DNA of 10,701 nt from an uncultured Eubacteriales bacterium (GTDB taxonomy: Bacteria > Bacillota > Clostridia > Oscillospirales > CAG-272): the NCBI GenBank assembly GCA_905201895.1, contig CAJKPX010000073.1, positions 1 to 10,701 of the forward strand. Reading direction: 5' to 3'. Made by a program: the position numbers and the translations under genes. Positions 1 through 7,500 of the stretch are shown here, one piece after another. The number at the start of each line of letters is the position of its first letter. The first letter of the stretch is position 1. Below the pieces are notes generated by a model, which saw nothing but the letters and a program-made list of their open reading frames with translations, did no database searches and had not been told where the DNA came from.

Positions 1-19
1 GGGAAAGTTCTTGAAGGGG

Positions 20-55
20 TGCAGGGGGAACTTCTTTCAAGAAGTTCCCCCTGCA
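20..55. repeat. Perfect inverted repeat after the polysaccharide operon
   Basis: Positions 20-34 and 41-55 are perfect reverse complements (15 bp, G/C-rich outside) around a six-base loop that can pair further. It lies 17 bases past the stop codon of the ABC ATPase gene, so it could end that transcript. However, neither side has a proper T-run: the minus strand continues with CCCCTTC. An alternative pairing exists between TTCTTGAA (8-15) and TTCAAGAA (36-43). It may be a dispersed intergenic repeat rather than a simple terminator. Confidence 0.75.
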
Positions 56-72
56 TAAAAACCACCATCTAT

Positions 73-801
73 TCACAGTCCGTTTGCTTTGGTGTATTGG
101 TTGCAGATGTCGGCGGCGGGACCCTCGGCAACGATCTTGCCGTGGTCAAGCCAGATCACGCGGTCGCACAGGCGGCGCACCTGCTCGATGTTATGCGAAA
201 CGAGCAGAACGGTGGTACCGTGGCTCATGAGCTCCATCATGCGGGCGTAGCTCTTTTCCTGGAAGGCGGCGTCACCGACTGCGAGAATTTCGTCAACGAT
301 GAGAATGTCGGGGCTCACCATCGAGGCGATCGAAAAGGCAAGGCGCATGATCATGCCCGAGGAATAGTTGCGCACGGGGATGTTGATAAAGTCTCCGAGC
401 TCCGAGAAGGCAACGATTTCGTCGTATTTCGATTTGAGATAGCTCTCGGAATAGCCGAGGATCGCGCCGTTGAGAAAGATGTTTTCGTGTCCCGTCAGAT
501 CGTAGTCAAAGCCGCTTCCGAGCTCGAGCATGGGTACCACGTTGCCGCCGAGCGTCACCGAGCCCGTTGCGGGCTTGAGGATACCCGAGATCACCTTGAG
601 CAGGGTGCTTTTTCCCGCGCCGTTGTTGCCGACGATGCCAACCACCTCGCCCTTTTTGATCTCGAAGCTGACCCCCGTGAGCGCATGAAACTCCTCATAT
701 TGCAGCCGTCGCTTGAGGAGCGCAACGAGATATTCCTTGATGCTCTGAATTTTATCGTGCGGCATGCGATAGGAGATTGAAACGTTGTCTGCTTTTATCA
801 T
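73..801 (-). CDS. Polysaccharide/teichoic-acid-type ABC exporter ATP-binding protein (Wzt/TagH-like)
   Basis: This is a cytoplasmic ATPase of 242 residues that would power export of a lipid-linked surface glycan through the permease encoded just upstream in the operon. Visible motifs are Walker A GNNGAGKST (58-66), ABC signature YSSGM (146-150), Walker B ILIVDE (166-171) and the switch histidine in LLVSHN (H203). The stretch MLELGSGFDYDLTGHENI (91-108), where other ABC proteins carry a Q-loop, is typical of the O-antigen/teichoic acid subfamily. The protein stops soon after the nucleotide-binding domain, so it lacks the carbohydrate-binding C-terminal domain of long Wzt proteins. The start follows the permease stop by 28 bases. 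The nearest Shine-Dalgarno-like sequence, GGAAAGGA (816-823), is about 14 bases away, which is long, but no better in-frame start exists. Family is certain; the exported glycan is unknown. Confidence 0.93.
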   Translation of the reverse strand: MIKADNVSISYRMPHDKIQSIKEYLVALLKRRLQYEEFHALTGVSFEIKKGEVVGIVGNNGAGKSTLLKVISGILKPATGSVTLGGNVVPMLELGSGFDYDLTGHENIFLNGAILGYSESYLKSKYDEIVAFSELGDFINIPVRNYSSGMIMRLAFSIASMVSPDILIVDEILAVGDAAFQEKSYARMMELMSHGTTVLLVSHNIEQVRRLCDRVIWLDHGKIVAEGPAADICNQYTKANGL

Positions 802-829
802 GGAGAGAATTGCGATCCTTTCCGTTGAA

Positions 830-2308
830 TCAGATGTTCAACACGAATTTGTCTTGGTTGCGGCGGAAAATCAAAACGCCGATCAGGAAGGGGATCAGGC
901 AAAGGAGCAGGCATTCGAGATATGCTATCGGCTCGGGAGAAATTCCGTCAATGAGCAGGGTGCGGATAAAGGTGATCACGCGGTTGATGGGGTTGAGTCG
1001 GTAGATCGGCAAAAAGCGCGCGGGGATGATGCTCTCGGGATAGAAGATGGGGGTGAGATACATCAGAAGCATCGAGAAAATTCCCCAAAGGAACTGCGTG
1101 TCGCGGAAGAACACCATCATGGTTGCAAGAATGAGTCCGATGCCGTAGCTGAAGAAAAAGAGCATCACGAGCGCAAAGGGGAGCAGCAGAACGGCAGGGG
1201 TGATCGGCGTGCGCGTGATCAGCATCATGATCAGGAGCGGCACGAGCGAGAGCAGGAGGTTGACGGTGGAGGAAATTGTGCGCGAGAAGGGATAGATATA
1301 CTTGGGCACGTAGACCTTGTTAATCAGGGTTGCGTTGCCGATGATGCTCATCAGGCACATGCTCGTGGCTTCGTTGAAGAAGTTGAAGCAGATGATACCC
1401 GAGAGCAGATAGACCACGAAATTGGGAATGGTGGATTGGAAGATGGTGGAAAAGACCACGTATTGAATGCTCATGGTGAGGAGCGGATTGAGAAAGCTCC
1501 AGAGCATGCCGAGCACCGAGCGTTTATATTTGGTTTTGAAATCACGCGATACCAGCTGTCGGATGAGGAAGCTGTATTTGGAGAGCGAAAGCACCACGCC
1601 CAGGATCGGCTCGCGCTTGCCGTGCTTGTAGCAGTGAAGCAAGAGGAGCAGATAGAGCGCCAGGAGCAGTGCGATGCCGCCGTAAACGAGCCAATACCAA
1701 TCTCCGATCCAATGGTGATTGGTGCCACTCACGGTCAGGCAGAGGTAGCAGGGATTCTGCTCGCCGTCCACGATCCGCACGCCGTTGAGGTAGACCGCGT
1801 CGGTGTTCTCAATGTCAACGGGGATGGTGATGCGCCCCGTGTCGACCTCCACGGTGGTTCCGTAATAGAAGGAGACCGCGTTGCCAACCGCACCCTCGCG
1901 GCTGGTCAGGCGCAGGGTCAAGCGCTCGTTTTTCACGTCGGTGATCGGGGGATCAAGCGGGATGGTGTGCGGCTTGTCGTCCTTCATATCGGAGGTTTTG
2001 AGGTAGATCGGCTCGCCGAGCAGCTCGCCCGCTTCGTTGCAGACCTCTGCAATGATTACGTCGGTGTTTACGCGCGCGCTCGTTCCAACGATCACGGTGA
2101 GCGAATCAAGCTGATCGTAGCGGCAGAGAAAGCTCTGCTCGATCACGTCACCGCGCGTCATCTCACCGAGCGACGCTTTTTTTGTCACGGTATCGGTTTT
2201 GGATTGTGTGAAATGCAGACTGTCGCCCGCGAGAGGGTAGAACAGCGCGCCGAGGATCAGATACGCCGCCAGCACGATGACGCAGATCCGTATGGCTTTA
2301 TTTTTCAT
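830..2308 (-). CDS. ABC-2 type polysaccharide export permease with N-terminal extracytoplasmic domain
   Basis: This is the membrane half of the glycan exporter, 492 residues. The C-terminal part (about 235-492) is a standard Wzm/TagG-type permease: the interfacial motif RDFKTKYKRSVLGMLWSF (255-272), about six hydrophobic segments, FFRDTQF (400-406) and YLTPIFY (417-423). Ahead of it is an extra unit absent from ordinary members of about 260-270 residues: a TM segment (about 5-27), a hydrophilic beta-rich domain (about 45-200) and a second TM segment (about 203-225). That topology would place the extra domain outside the membrane, perhaps as a glycan-binding or assembly module (inference). The frame is open upstream to 2377, but that would overlap the preceding gene. 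The ATG at 2308 has AAAGGA (2315-2320) six bases away and lies 11 bases after the preceding stop, so I chose it. Confidence 0.9.
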   Translation of the reverse strand: MKNKAIRICVIVLAAYLILGALFYPLAGDSLHFTQSKTDTVTKKASLGEMTRGDVIEQSFLCRYDQLDSLTVIVGTSARVNTDVIIAEVCNEAGELLGEPIYLKTSDMKDDKPHTIPLDPPITDVKNERLTLRLTSREGAVGNAVSFYYGTTVEVDTGRITIPVDIENTDAVYLNGVRIVDGEQNPCYLCLTVSGTNHHWIGDWYWLVYGGIALLLALYLLLLLHCYKHGKREPILGVVLSLSKYSFLIRQLVSRDFKTKYKRSVLGMLWSFLNPLLTMSIQYVVFSTIFQSTIPNFVVYLLSGIICFNFFNEATSMCLMSIIGNATLINKVYVPKYIYPFSRTISSTVNLLLSLVPLLIMMLITRTPITPAVLLLPFALVMLFFFSYGIGLILATMMVFFRDTQFLWGIFSMLLMYLTPIFYPESIIPARFLPIYRLNPINRVITFIRTLLIDGISPEPIAYLECLLLCLIPFLIGVLIFRRNQDKFVLNI

Positions 2309-2319
2309 AGCAGGTCCTT

Positions 2320-3486
2320 TCAATCGTTTGATTTGTGAGAAAAAAGACGCGAGAATACCTTGCCCGATTTCTTCCACACGAAGCGGAAAAAGCCTTCCTG
2401 TTTGATGCCTGCCGAGATGCGCTCGCAGAGATCCACGCGACGCAGGCTCCTTGTGAAGCGGAGGGGGCGGTGATCGGTCTTGGTGGCGAGAATTTCGCCC
2501 AGCTCCTTCCGCAGTGCCTCGGTAACGGCGGAGATTGAGAAACGCTCGGTTGCAAGCGTCACCACGCGGCGTCGCATGTTGGCAAGCAGCTCGGGCTCAA
2601 GGATCAAACGCTCGATTGCGGCAAAGAGGTCGCCGGGATAGTTGCTGCTGAGAAGACCGCTCACCTCGTGCTCGACCGTGCCGCGGTAGGGGAGCACGTC
2701 GGAATAAACGCCCACGATGCCGCAGGCGGCGTATTCGATGAATTTGTTGTAGTGCTTGCCGCGGTGAAACTCGGTGTCGGGCATGGGAGCAAGTCCAATG
2801 TCCCAATCAAGCTCACGCATGGTTTTTTGGTAGTCCTCGTAGGAGTCGCAGTAGGGAATATGACGAAAATGAAAATCGTCGGCAAGCTGCGGCTTGGCGC
2901 CGAAGAACTCGATCGAGATGCGGTCGCGATAGTCGTATGCGATCTTAAAGAGCGCATGGCGGAGCAGCCCCTCGATGTCGCCCGTGCGGTCGATTGAACC
3001 CGCAAAGCCGATGCGGAGCTTGCCCTCCCGACGAACGGGGGAGGGAGGTGTATCAAAGAGTGCGGGCTCCTCAACGGTGCACACACGTTCAAAGCCCTTG
3101 CCGTATTTCTCGCACAGATGCGCCGAGGGCGAGAGGAAGCAATGGCAGAGCTGCATGATCTCGCGCATGTTGCGACGCACGTTCTCGCGGCGATAGTATT
3201 GCGAGCTGCCAAAGTCGGGCGGAATTTCAAAGAGATCGTCATCAAGTGTATAGATCAGATATTTTCCCGCACGGCGAAACGCCTTTGCACAGGCGAGCTC
3301 GGCGGCGGAGTCGGAGCGCACGAATTGCACCACGTCTGCCCAGCCCGCAAGCTCGGGCGTGAGCGCCTTGGCAGGCGAGAAGCGAAGCTCGCAGAGCCCC
3401 TCTGTTTGCATGTGTTTGTATTGCTCGTACCCACAGAGGCGAACCGAGGGGATCAGCTCGTGGGCGATGATGAGGACGTGTGTCAT
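2320..3486 (-). CDS. GT-B glycosyltransferase (GT4/GT1-like)
   Basis: The product has 388 residues and probably transfers a sugar from an activated nucleotide donor to the growing glycan on the cytoplasmic membrane face. The N-terminal half carries an early MTHVLIIAHELIPSVR strand and YTLDDDLFEIP (79-89), seen in a branch of GT4-like enzymes. The C-terminal Rossmann half begins with LRIGFAGSIDRTGDIEGLL (157-175). It continues with DIGLAPMPDTEFHRGKHYNK (229-248) and the donor-site-like FIEYAACGIVGVYSD (249-263). The last 60 residues are basic and amphipathic, which suggests membrane association (inference). The ATG overlaps the rfbD stop in a four-base ATGA (3483-3486) and has AAAGGAT upstream, so the two are translationally coupled. 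Donor, acceptor and linkage cannot be told from the sequence. Confidence 0.85.
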   Translation of the reverse strand: MTHVLIIAHELIPSVRLCGYEQYKHMQTEGLCELRFSPAKALTPELAGWADVVQFVRSDSAAELACAKAFRRAGKYLIYTLDDDLFEIPPDFGSSQYYRRENVRRNMREIMQLCHCFLSPSAHLCEKYGKGFERVCTVEEPALFDTPPSPVRREGKLRIGFAGSIDRTGDIEGLLRHALFKIAYDYRDRISIEFFGAKPQLADDFHFRHIPYCDSYEDYQKTMRELDWDIGLAPMPDTEFHRGKHYNKFIEYAACGIVGVYSDVLPYRGTVEHEVSGLLSSNYPGDLFAAIERLILEPELLANMRRRVVTLATERFSISAVTEALRKELGEILATKTDHRPLRFTRSLRRVDLCERISAGIKQEGFFRFVWKKSGKVFSRLFSHKSND

Positions 3487-4337
3487 GTTGTGATATCCTT
3501 TATTTCTTCAAGATAGCGTGCCAGCGCATCCTTCCAATGCGGAAGCCTTGCAAAGCCCGCGCTCGTGAGCGAATCCTTGCTCATGCGGGAATTTGCAGGG
3601 CGCGGAGCACGCGCGGGATATTCGGAGGAGGGAATGGGACGGACCGTGGTGGATGCCCCCGACAGCCGCATGATTTCTGCGGCAAACTCTGCCCAAGAGC
3701 AAAAGCCCTCGTTGGTCACGTGATAGGTGCCGTAGCGCTCGGTAAGAACCATATCCGCGATCACCTCTGCGGCGTCGAGCGAATAGGTGGGCGAGCCGAT
3801 CTGGTCGCACACAACCGAGAGCTCGGAGCGCGTTTGGGAGAGGCGCAGCATGGTCTTGACGAAATTGTTGCCGTTTTTTCCGAACAGCCAGGACACGCGC
3901 ACGATAAAATGGCGGTCGAGGATGCTGCGGACATGCGCTTCGCCGATCGCCTTCGATTTGCCGTAAACGCTGCGCGGCGCGGTGGGATCGTCGGTCTCGT
4001 AGGGTCGCTCGCCCTCGCCGGCAAAAACGTAGTCGGTGGAGACTGCAAGCAGCTTCGCACCAACCGATGCCGCCGCCTCGGCGAGATGCTTCATGCCGTC
4101 GGCGTTGACGCGCATGCAGGCGTCGGCGTCATCCTCGGCGCGATCGACTGCGGTGTATGCCGAGCAATGCACGATGGCATTGGGACGGCAGGCGGAAACG
4201 TAGTTCATGACCGCCTCGCGGTCGGTGATATCGAAATCGGAAATGTCAACGCCCCGGTGTGTGATCCCACGCGCGGAAAGCACGCGGCAGACGTCATATC
4301 CGAGCTGACCGTTGACACCCGTTACCAGAATCATCAT
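3483..4337 (-). CDS. rfbD: dTDP-4-dehydrorhamnose reductase
   Basis: This enzyme reduces dTDP-4-dehydro-L-rhamnose to dTDP-L-rhamnose with NAD(P)H, the last step of the RmlABCD pathway. The 284 residues match the usual family length. The N-terminal Rossmann fingerprint is GVNGQLG (7-13), the catalytic region has STDYVF (100-105) and YGKSK (Y125, K129), and the C-terminal RPANSRMSK (246-254) is a family hallmark. The gene starts 23 bases after the GT2 stop, with AAGGGAG about six bases before the first of two tandem ATG codons (4337 or 4334). Its neighbours are two glycosyltransferases and the exporter, so the rhamnose is probably used for the same polysaccharide. rfbA, rfbB and rfbC are not in the window and must be elsewhere if the pathway is complete. 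Confidence 0.95.
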   Translation of the reverse strand: MMILVTGVNGQLGYDVCRVLSARGITHRGVDISDFDITDREAVMNYVSACRPNAIVHCSAYTAVDRAEDDADACMRVNADGMKHLAEAAASVGAKLLAVSTDYVFAGEGERPYETDDPTAPRSVYGKSKAIGEAHVRSILDRHFIVRVSWLFGKNGNNFVKTMLRLSQTRSELSVVCDQIGSPTYSLDAAEVIADMVLTERYGTYHVTNEGFCSWAEFAAEIMRLSGASTTVRPIPSSEYPARAPRPANSRMSKDSLTSAGFARLPHWKDALARYLEEIKDITT

Positions 4338-4360
4338 GCAAAGCTCCCTTCCTCTCTATC

Positions 4361-5320
4361 TCAAAGATAGCCCTTTTGAATGAGTTTGACCGCCAAGGAA
4401 AAGATCGGACGCGGCATCCGCAGCGCAAAAAGCTCAAAGAGTGAGGTAGTGCGGTTGACGCGGCGCAGACGCCACAGAGCGCGGAAGCCGCCTCTCTCGC
4501 GCTTGAAGTTTGCCTCACGAGCACGGCACCAAGCCGCCGCCTCCTCAAGGGCGGGGATGGGGGCACGCTCTGCAAAGCGCTCCACGCGATGTGAAAAGAC
4601 CTCAATGCGGCGTGCGTAGTAGTCCTGCTTTGTCCGCACCCCCGTCATCACGCCGGTCTGATTGCCGCCGTAGATGCGATAGAGCATCTGACCCTCGGCG
4701 AGATAGTCGATCGCGCCGTCGACTGCCGCGCGGTAGAGCAGATAGTGATCGTGCACGATCCCGTCGGGGAAGGGGCGATAGGAGAGAATGCGCTCACGCT
4801 CGGCGATCATGGTGCAGCCGAGTGCAAAATTGCGGAAAATGAGCGAGGGCGCAAGACCTTCACCGCGTAAAAAGACGTGGCGTCTGCGGTGCTTGTCGAT
4901 GCCGTCGGCGATCGGGTTTCCCTCACCGTCGATGACACGCACGTTTGCGCAGACCAGCGTGGGGTGCAGAGGACTTTCCTCAAAAAGGCGCACTGTGTTG
5001 GCGATCTTTTCGGGAAGCCACACGTCATCCTGGTCGCAAAAGGCAATATAATGCTCGCTGCAATCGGCAACAAGCGCGGAGAATGTTTCGTTGGAGCCCT
5101 TGTTTTCTTCGTTTCGGTTGAGCACGTAGGGGAATGCCGTAATATGCTCGGCGAGAATGGCGTCAAGCTCCTCGACCGTGACCGTTTTGGATGCGTCGTC
5201 GCGCACGTAGAGGCACAAATTGGGATAGGTTTGTCGATTGAGCGAATCGAGCAGCTCGCAGAGCCAATTGATCGGGGGATTATAGGTTGCAAGCAGAATG
5301 GCAACCGATCGCGTATCCAA
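4361..5320 (-). CDS. GT2 family (GT-A fold) glycosyltransferase, rhamnosyltransferase-like
   Basis: This is the first gene of the polysaccharide operon; with a TTG start the product has 319 residues. It begins with VAILLATYNPP, typical of GT2 enzymes. It has the nucleotide-binding RDDAS (40-44), the metal-binding region FCDQDDVWLP (94-103), FALGC (165-169), an HDHY motif (190-193) and LYRIYGGNQTG (213-223). This layout is common in rhamnosyl and related transferases, but the donor is not proven; rfbD next door makes dTDP-rhamnose plausible. The open frame reaches an ATG at 5353, but the promoter -10 box ends at 5362, so that ATG would be almost leaderless. TTG at 5320 has a strong GGAGGTGA (5325-5332) at ideal spacing, so I chose it. 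The C-terminal 60 residues are basic and hydrophobic, fitting peripheral membrane attachment. Confidence 0.88.
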   Translation of the reverse strand: MDTRSVAILLATYNPPINWLCELLDSLNRQTYPNLCLYVRDDASKTVTVEELDAILAEHITAFPYVLNRNEENKGSNETFSALVADCSEHYIAFCDQDDVWLPEKIANTVRLFEESPLHPTLVCANVRVIDGEGNPIADGIDKHRRRHVFLRGEGLAPSLIFRNFALGCTMIAERERILSYRPFPDGIVHDHYLLYRAAVDGAIDYLAEGQMLYRIYGGNQTGVMTGVRTKQDYYARRIEVFSHRVERFAERAPIPALEEAAAWCRAREANFKRERGGFRALWRLRRVNRTTSLFELFALRMPRPIFSLAVKLIQKGYL

Positions 5321-5324
5321 AAAA

Positions 5325-5332
5325 TCACCTCC
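5325..5332 (-). promoter_or_regulatory. Ribosome binding site that sets the TTG start of the GT2 gene
   Basis: The minus strand reads GGAGGTGA followed by TTTT and TTG at 5320, with seven bases between GGAGG and the start codon. It is the best Shine-Dalgarno sequence in the window and lies inside the longer open frame from 5353, arguing against that ATG. Confidence 0.85.
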
Positions 5333-5361
5333 CGTTCGGTGTGAAAAATCCATACAGAATT

Positions 5362-5390
5362 ATTATACCACATAAGAGATCAAAAAGCAA
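5362..5390 (-). promoter_or_regulatory. Sigma-A promoter of the polysaccharide operon
   Basis: On the minus strand there is an extended -10 TGGTATAAT (TATAAT at 5362-5367), a 17-base spacer and TTGCTT at 5385-5390 (TTG matches the -35 consensus). Transcription would start near 5355, giving a leader of about 35 bases before the TTG start. It lies between the U32 gene's terminator and the first glycosyltransferase gene, so the operon has its own control. Confidence 0.8.
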
Positions 5391-5420
5391 CGATTTTGCG
5401 AAAAAAGAAGCAGGAAAGAA

Positions 5421-5461
5421 CAAAAAGGACCGAACGGAAACAGTGGCGTATCCGTTCGGTC
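5421..5461 (-). terminator. Rho-independent terminator of the zapA-U32 operon
   Basis: On the minus strand an 11-bp perfect stem (5428-5438 with 5451-5461, GACCGAACGGA arms) and a 12-base loop are followed by CCTTTTTGTTC. It begins 11 bases after the U32 stop codon. A small palindrome AATAAAG-G-CTTTATT (5463-5477) covers the stop codon itself. Confidence 0.82.
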
Positions 5462-5472
5462 GAATAAAGGCT

Positions 5473-7491
5473 TTATTTTGGAGCGATTCGTCTCACCTGT
5501 CCGCCGACGGGGGTGTGGGTTCGGTCGGCGCGGATCACGGCGTCAACCTCACGCGGCGTTTCGATGGAGAACAGATAGTGGCGAGCCGTGATGCCGGCAC
5601 GGCGCAGCTCCTCCTCGCGGTCGGCCATCGAGGTAGGAAGGCTATTGTAGATGACGTTGCGGTGCTCCCATTCGCGCATGACGGGGAAGGTTACGCCGCG
5701 TCGGTCGCGCAGCATGACAGCGCCCTTGGCACAGGCGTTGCAGTCGGCAATCTCACGGATCACACATTTTTCGAGCGTCATGAGCGGAATGCGACCGTAA
5801 ACGATCACCTCGCAGGGCCCTCCAATGTCGCGGATCTGCGGCAGGGTGAGCTCGGGCGAAAGGATCACCGATTCGAGTCCCAGCTCCTCGGCGAGCGCCA
5901 CGCTCTCAACGTTGGTCAGGTTCAGGCGATAGTCGCCGATCGGAATCAGTCCTGCGCGGCGAACGAGTGCAAGGTGCCCGAGATTTCCAACCAGCGCAAA
6001 TTGTGCGCCGTTTGCCTTGGCGTTTGCCAGCATGTCCTCCACGCGTGCGTTGTCGCTGTCAAAGATCACGGGCGGCAGGACCACACCGTCGGCACGCGGA
6101 TCAAAGCGATGGAGCGGCAGGTAGATGCGGTCGAAATAGTCGCGTGCCGCGCTTGTGATCTGCTCGGGGGTCGCAAAGCGTGCACTGCGCAGAGTGGGAC
6201 GCTTGCCCGTGGGGTGCTTGCGCGTGCTCGTATGCTCCTCGACCGCGGCGGGTGCATTTTTCGCCTCAAGTGCCGCGATCGCACGGCGACGCAGATCGTT
6301 CAAGCGCGAAACGGGAAGCATCAGCCCCTCGTCAAGCGCGATGCGGCAGGTGTCGACCGAATAGACCGTACCTCCGAATTTGGTCAGACTTCTCTCCAGA
6401 CTCTCACGCGTCATGGGTGCGTTGATCGCCGCTTGGGGAACGTCCCCGACAACGGTTACGCTCCGCAAGCCGTCCGATAGGGTGAGGGTGATAGGGCGAT
6501 CGGCAAAAAAATTCACGTCGACGTCGAGCGGAATTCTGCGGTGCAAGCCTTCAAAGCGCTCAAGTGTGCGCGATTGATCCTTATCGGCGTCCGAGCGGAT
6601 GCCGAGCATCGAGCGGTTGATCCGTTTGGTAAAGTAGCCGTCGGTAAAGCCACCGCGTGAGAAGGCGTCGGCAAGCGCGCGCATTTCCTCGGGAGTGGCT
6701 GCACGTCGCTCATCGAGCAAACGCCTCCAGATCCGTGCGGTGTCACGGACGTATTCGGGGGATTTCATGCGCCCCTCAATTTTCAGAGAGGCAACGCCGA
6801 GGTCGATCAGCTCGGGAACGTGCAGGGCAAGCGAGTGATCCTTGAGCGAGAGCGGATAGCCCTCGCGTCCCTTGCAGCTGGCGCATGCAAAGGGCAGACG
6901 GCAGGGCTGTGCACATTCGCCGCGGTTGCCGCTTCTGCCGCCCACGAGCGAGGAGAACAGACACTGCCCCGAATGACTCACGCAGAGTGCACCGTGAATA
7001 AACATTTCGATCTCAATGGGAGAATTCTGCACGATCGTGCGGATATCCTCGGCAGAGGTCTCGCGCGCGATGACCATACGCGAAAAACCCATTTTTTGCA
7101 GCTCGTGCCCCATTTGGGCATTGTGTCCCGACATCTGCGTGCTGGCGTGCAGCTCGAGTGCGGGGAAGGCACGGTGCAGATAGGCGGCACCGCCCGCGTC
7201 GGCAACGATGAGTGCGTCGGCACCCGCCTCAACCGCCTGACGTGCGGCGTCGAGAAAGGCGGGGAGCTCGCGGTCGGTCACAAGCGTGTTGAGCGTGAGA
7301 TAGACCTTCACGCCAAAGGCATGGGCGCGCAAAATGGCGGAGCGCAATGCGTCTCCGCCAAAATTTTTTGCATGGATTCGGGCATTAAAGCCTGCTCCGC
7401 CGAGGTAAACGGCATCGGCACCTCCCTCAATCGCCGCGTCAAGCGCCTCGGGGGAGCCTGCGGGGCAGAGCAGCTCGGGTAGCTTTTTCAT
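5473..7491 (-). CDS. U32 family protein with DUF3656-like region, probable RNA hydroxylase (RlhA/TrhP type)
   Basis: The product has 672 residues, close to the long U32 form such as E. coli RlhA (about 650). It starts with PELLCPAGSPEALDAAI and continues through GADAVYLGG. The signature cysteine cluster is C170 and C177 (ALCVSHSGQC) and C193 and C197 (GECAQPC). It is followed by SLKIEGRMKSPEYVRD (235-250), diagnostic of the family. A middle region of about 310-430 fits DUF3656, and a C-terminal barrel-like part has its own CNAC cysteines. The family was once called collagenase-like peptidase. Characterised members (RlhA on 23S rRNA C2501, TrhP on tRNA wobble uridine) are prephenate-dependent hydroxylases with an iron-sulfur cluster. 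Which RNA this one modifies is not decidable here. The ATG lies nine bases after the zapA stop with no visible Shine-Dalgarno, implying translational coupling. Confidence 0.9.
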   Translation of the reverse strand: MKKLPELLCPAGSPEALDAAIEGGADAVYLGGAGFNARIHAKNFGGDALRSAILRAHAFGVKVYLTLNTLVTDRELPAFLDAARQAVEAGADALIVADAGGAAYLHRAFPALELHASTQMSGHNAQMGHELQKMGFSRMVIARETSAEDIRTIVQNSPIEIEMFIHGALCVSHSGQCLFSSLVGGRSGNRGECAQPCRLPFACASCKGREGYPLSLKDHSLALHVPELIDLGVASLKIEGRMKSPEYVRDTARIWRRLLDERRAATPEEMRALADAFSRGGFTDGYFTKRINRSMLGIRSDADKDQSRTLERFEGLHRRIPLDVDVNFFADRPITLTLSDGLRSVTVVGDVPQAAINAPMTRESLERSLTKFGGTVYSVDTCRIALDEGLMLPVSRLNDLRRRAIAALEAKNAPAAVEEHTSTRKHPTGKRPTLRSARFATPEQITSAARDYFDRIYLPLHRFDPRADGVVLPPVIFDSDNARVEDMLANAKANGAQFALVGNLGHLALVRRAGLIPIGDYRLNLTNVESVALAEELGLESVILSPELTLPQIRDIGGPCEVIVYGRIPLMTLEKCVIREIADCNACAKGAVMLRDRRGVTFPVMREWEHRNVIYNSLPTSMADREEELRRAGITARHYLFSIETPREVDAVIRADRTHTPVGGQVRRIAPK

Positions 7492-7500
7492 GGCGTCGGA

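Noticed and set aside
785..2338. 517-codon open frame on the plus strand
   Set aside because: It is the mirror of the ABC permease gene; the translation is His/Glu/Asp-rich with no family motif. The minus strand carries clear ABC-2 permease motifs.
6820..7482. Plus-strand open frame opposite the U32 gene
   Set aside because: It is a high-GC antisense shadow of the U32 coding region, with no ribosome binding site and no recognisable motif.
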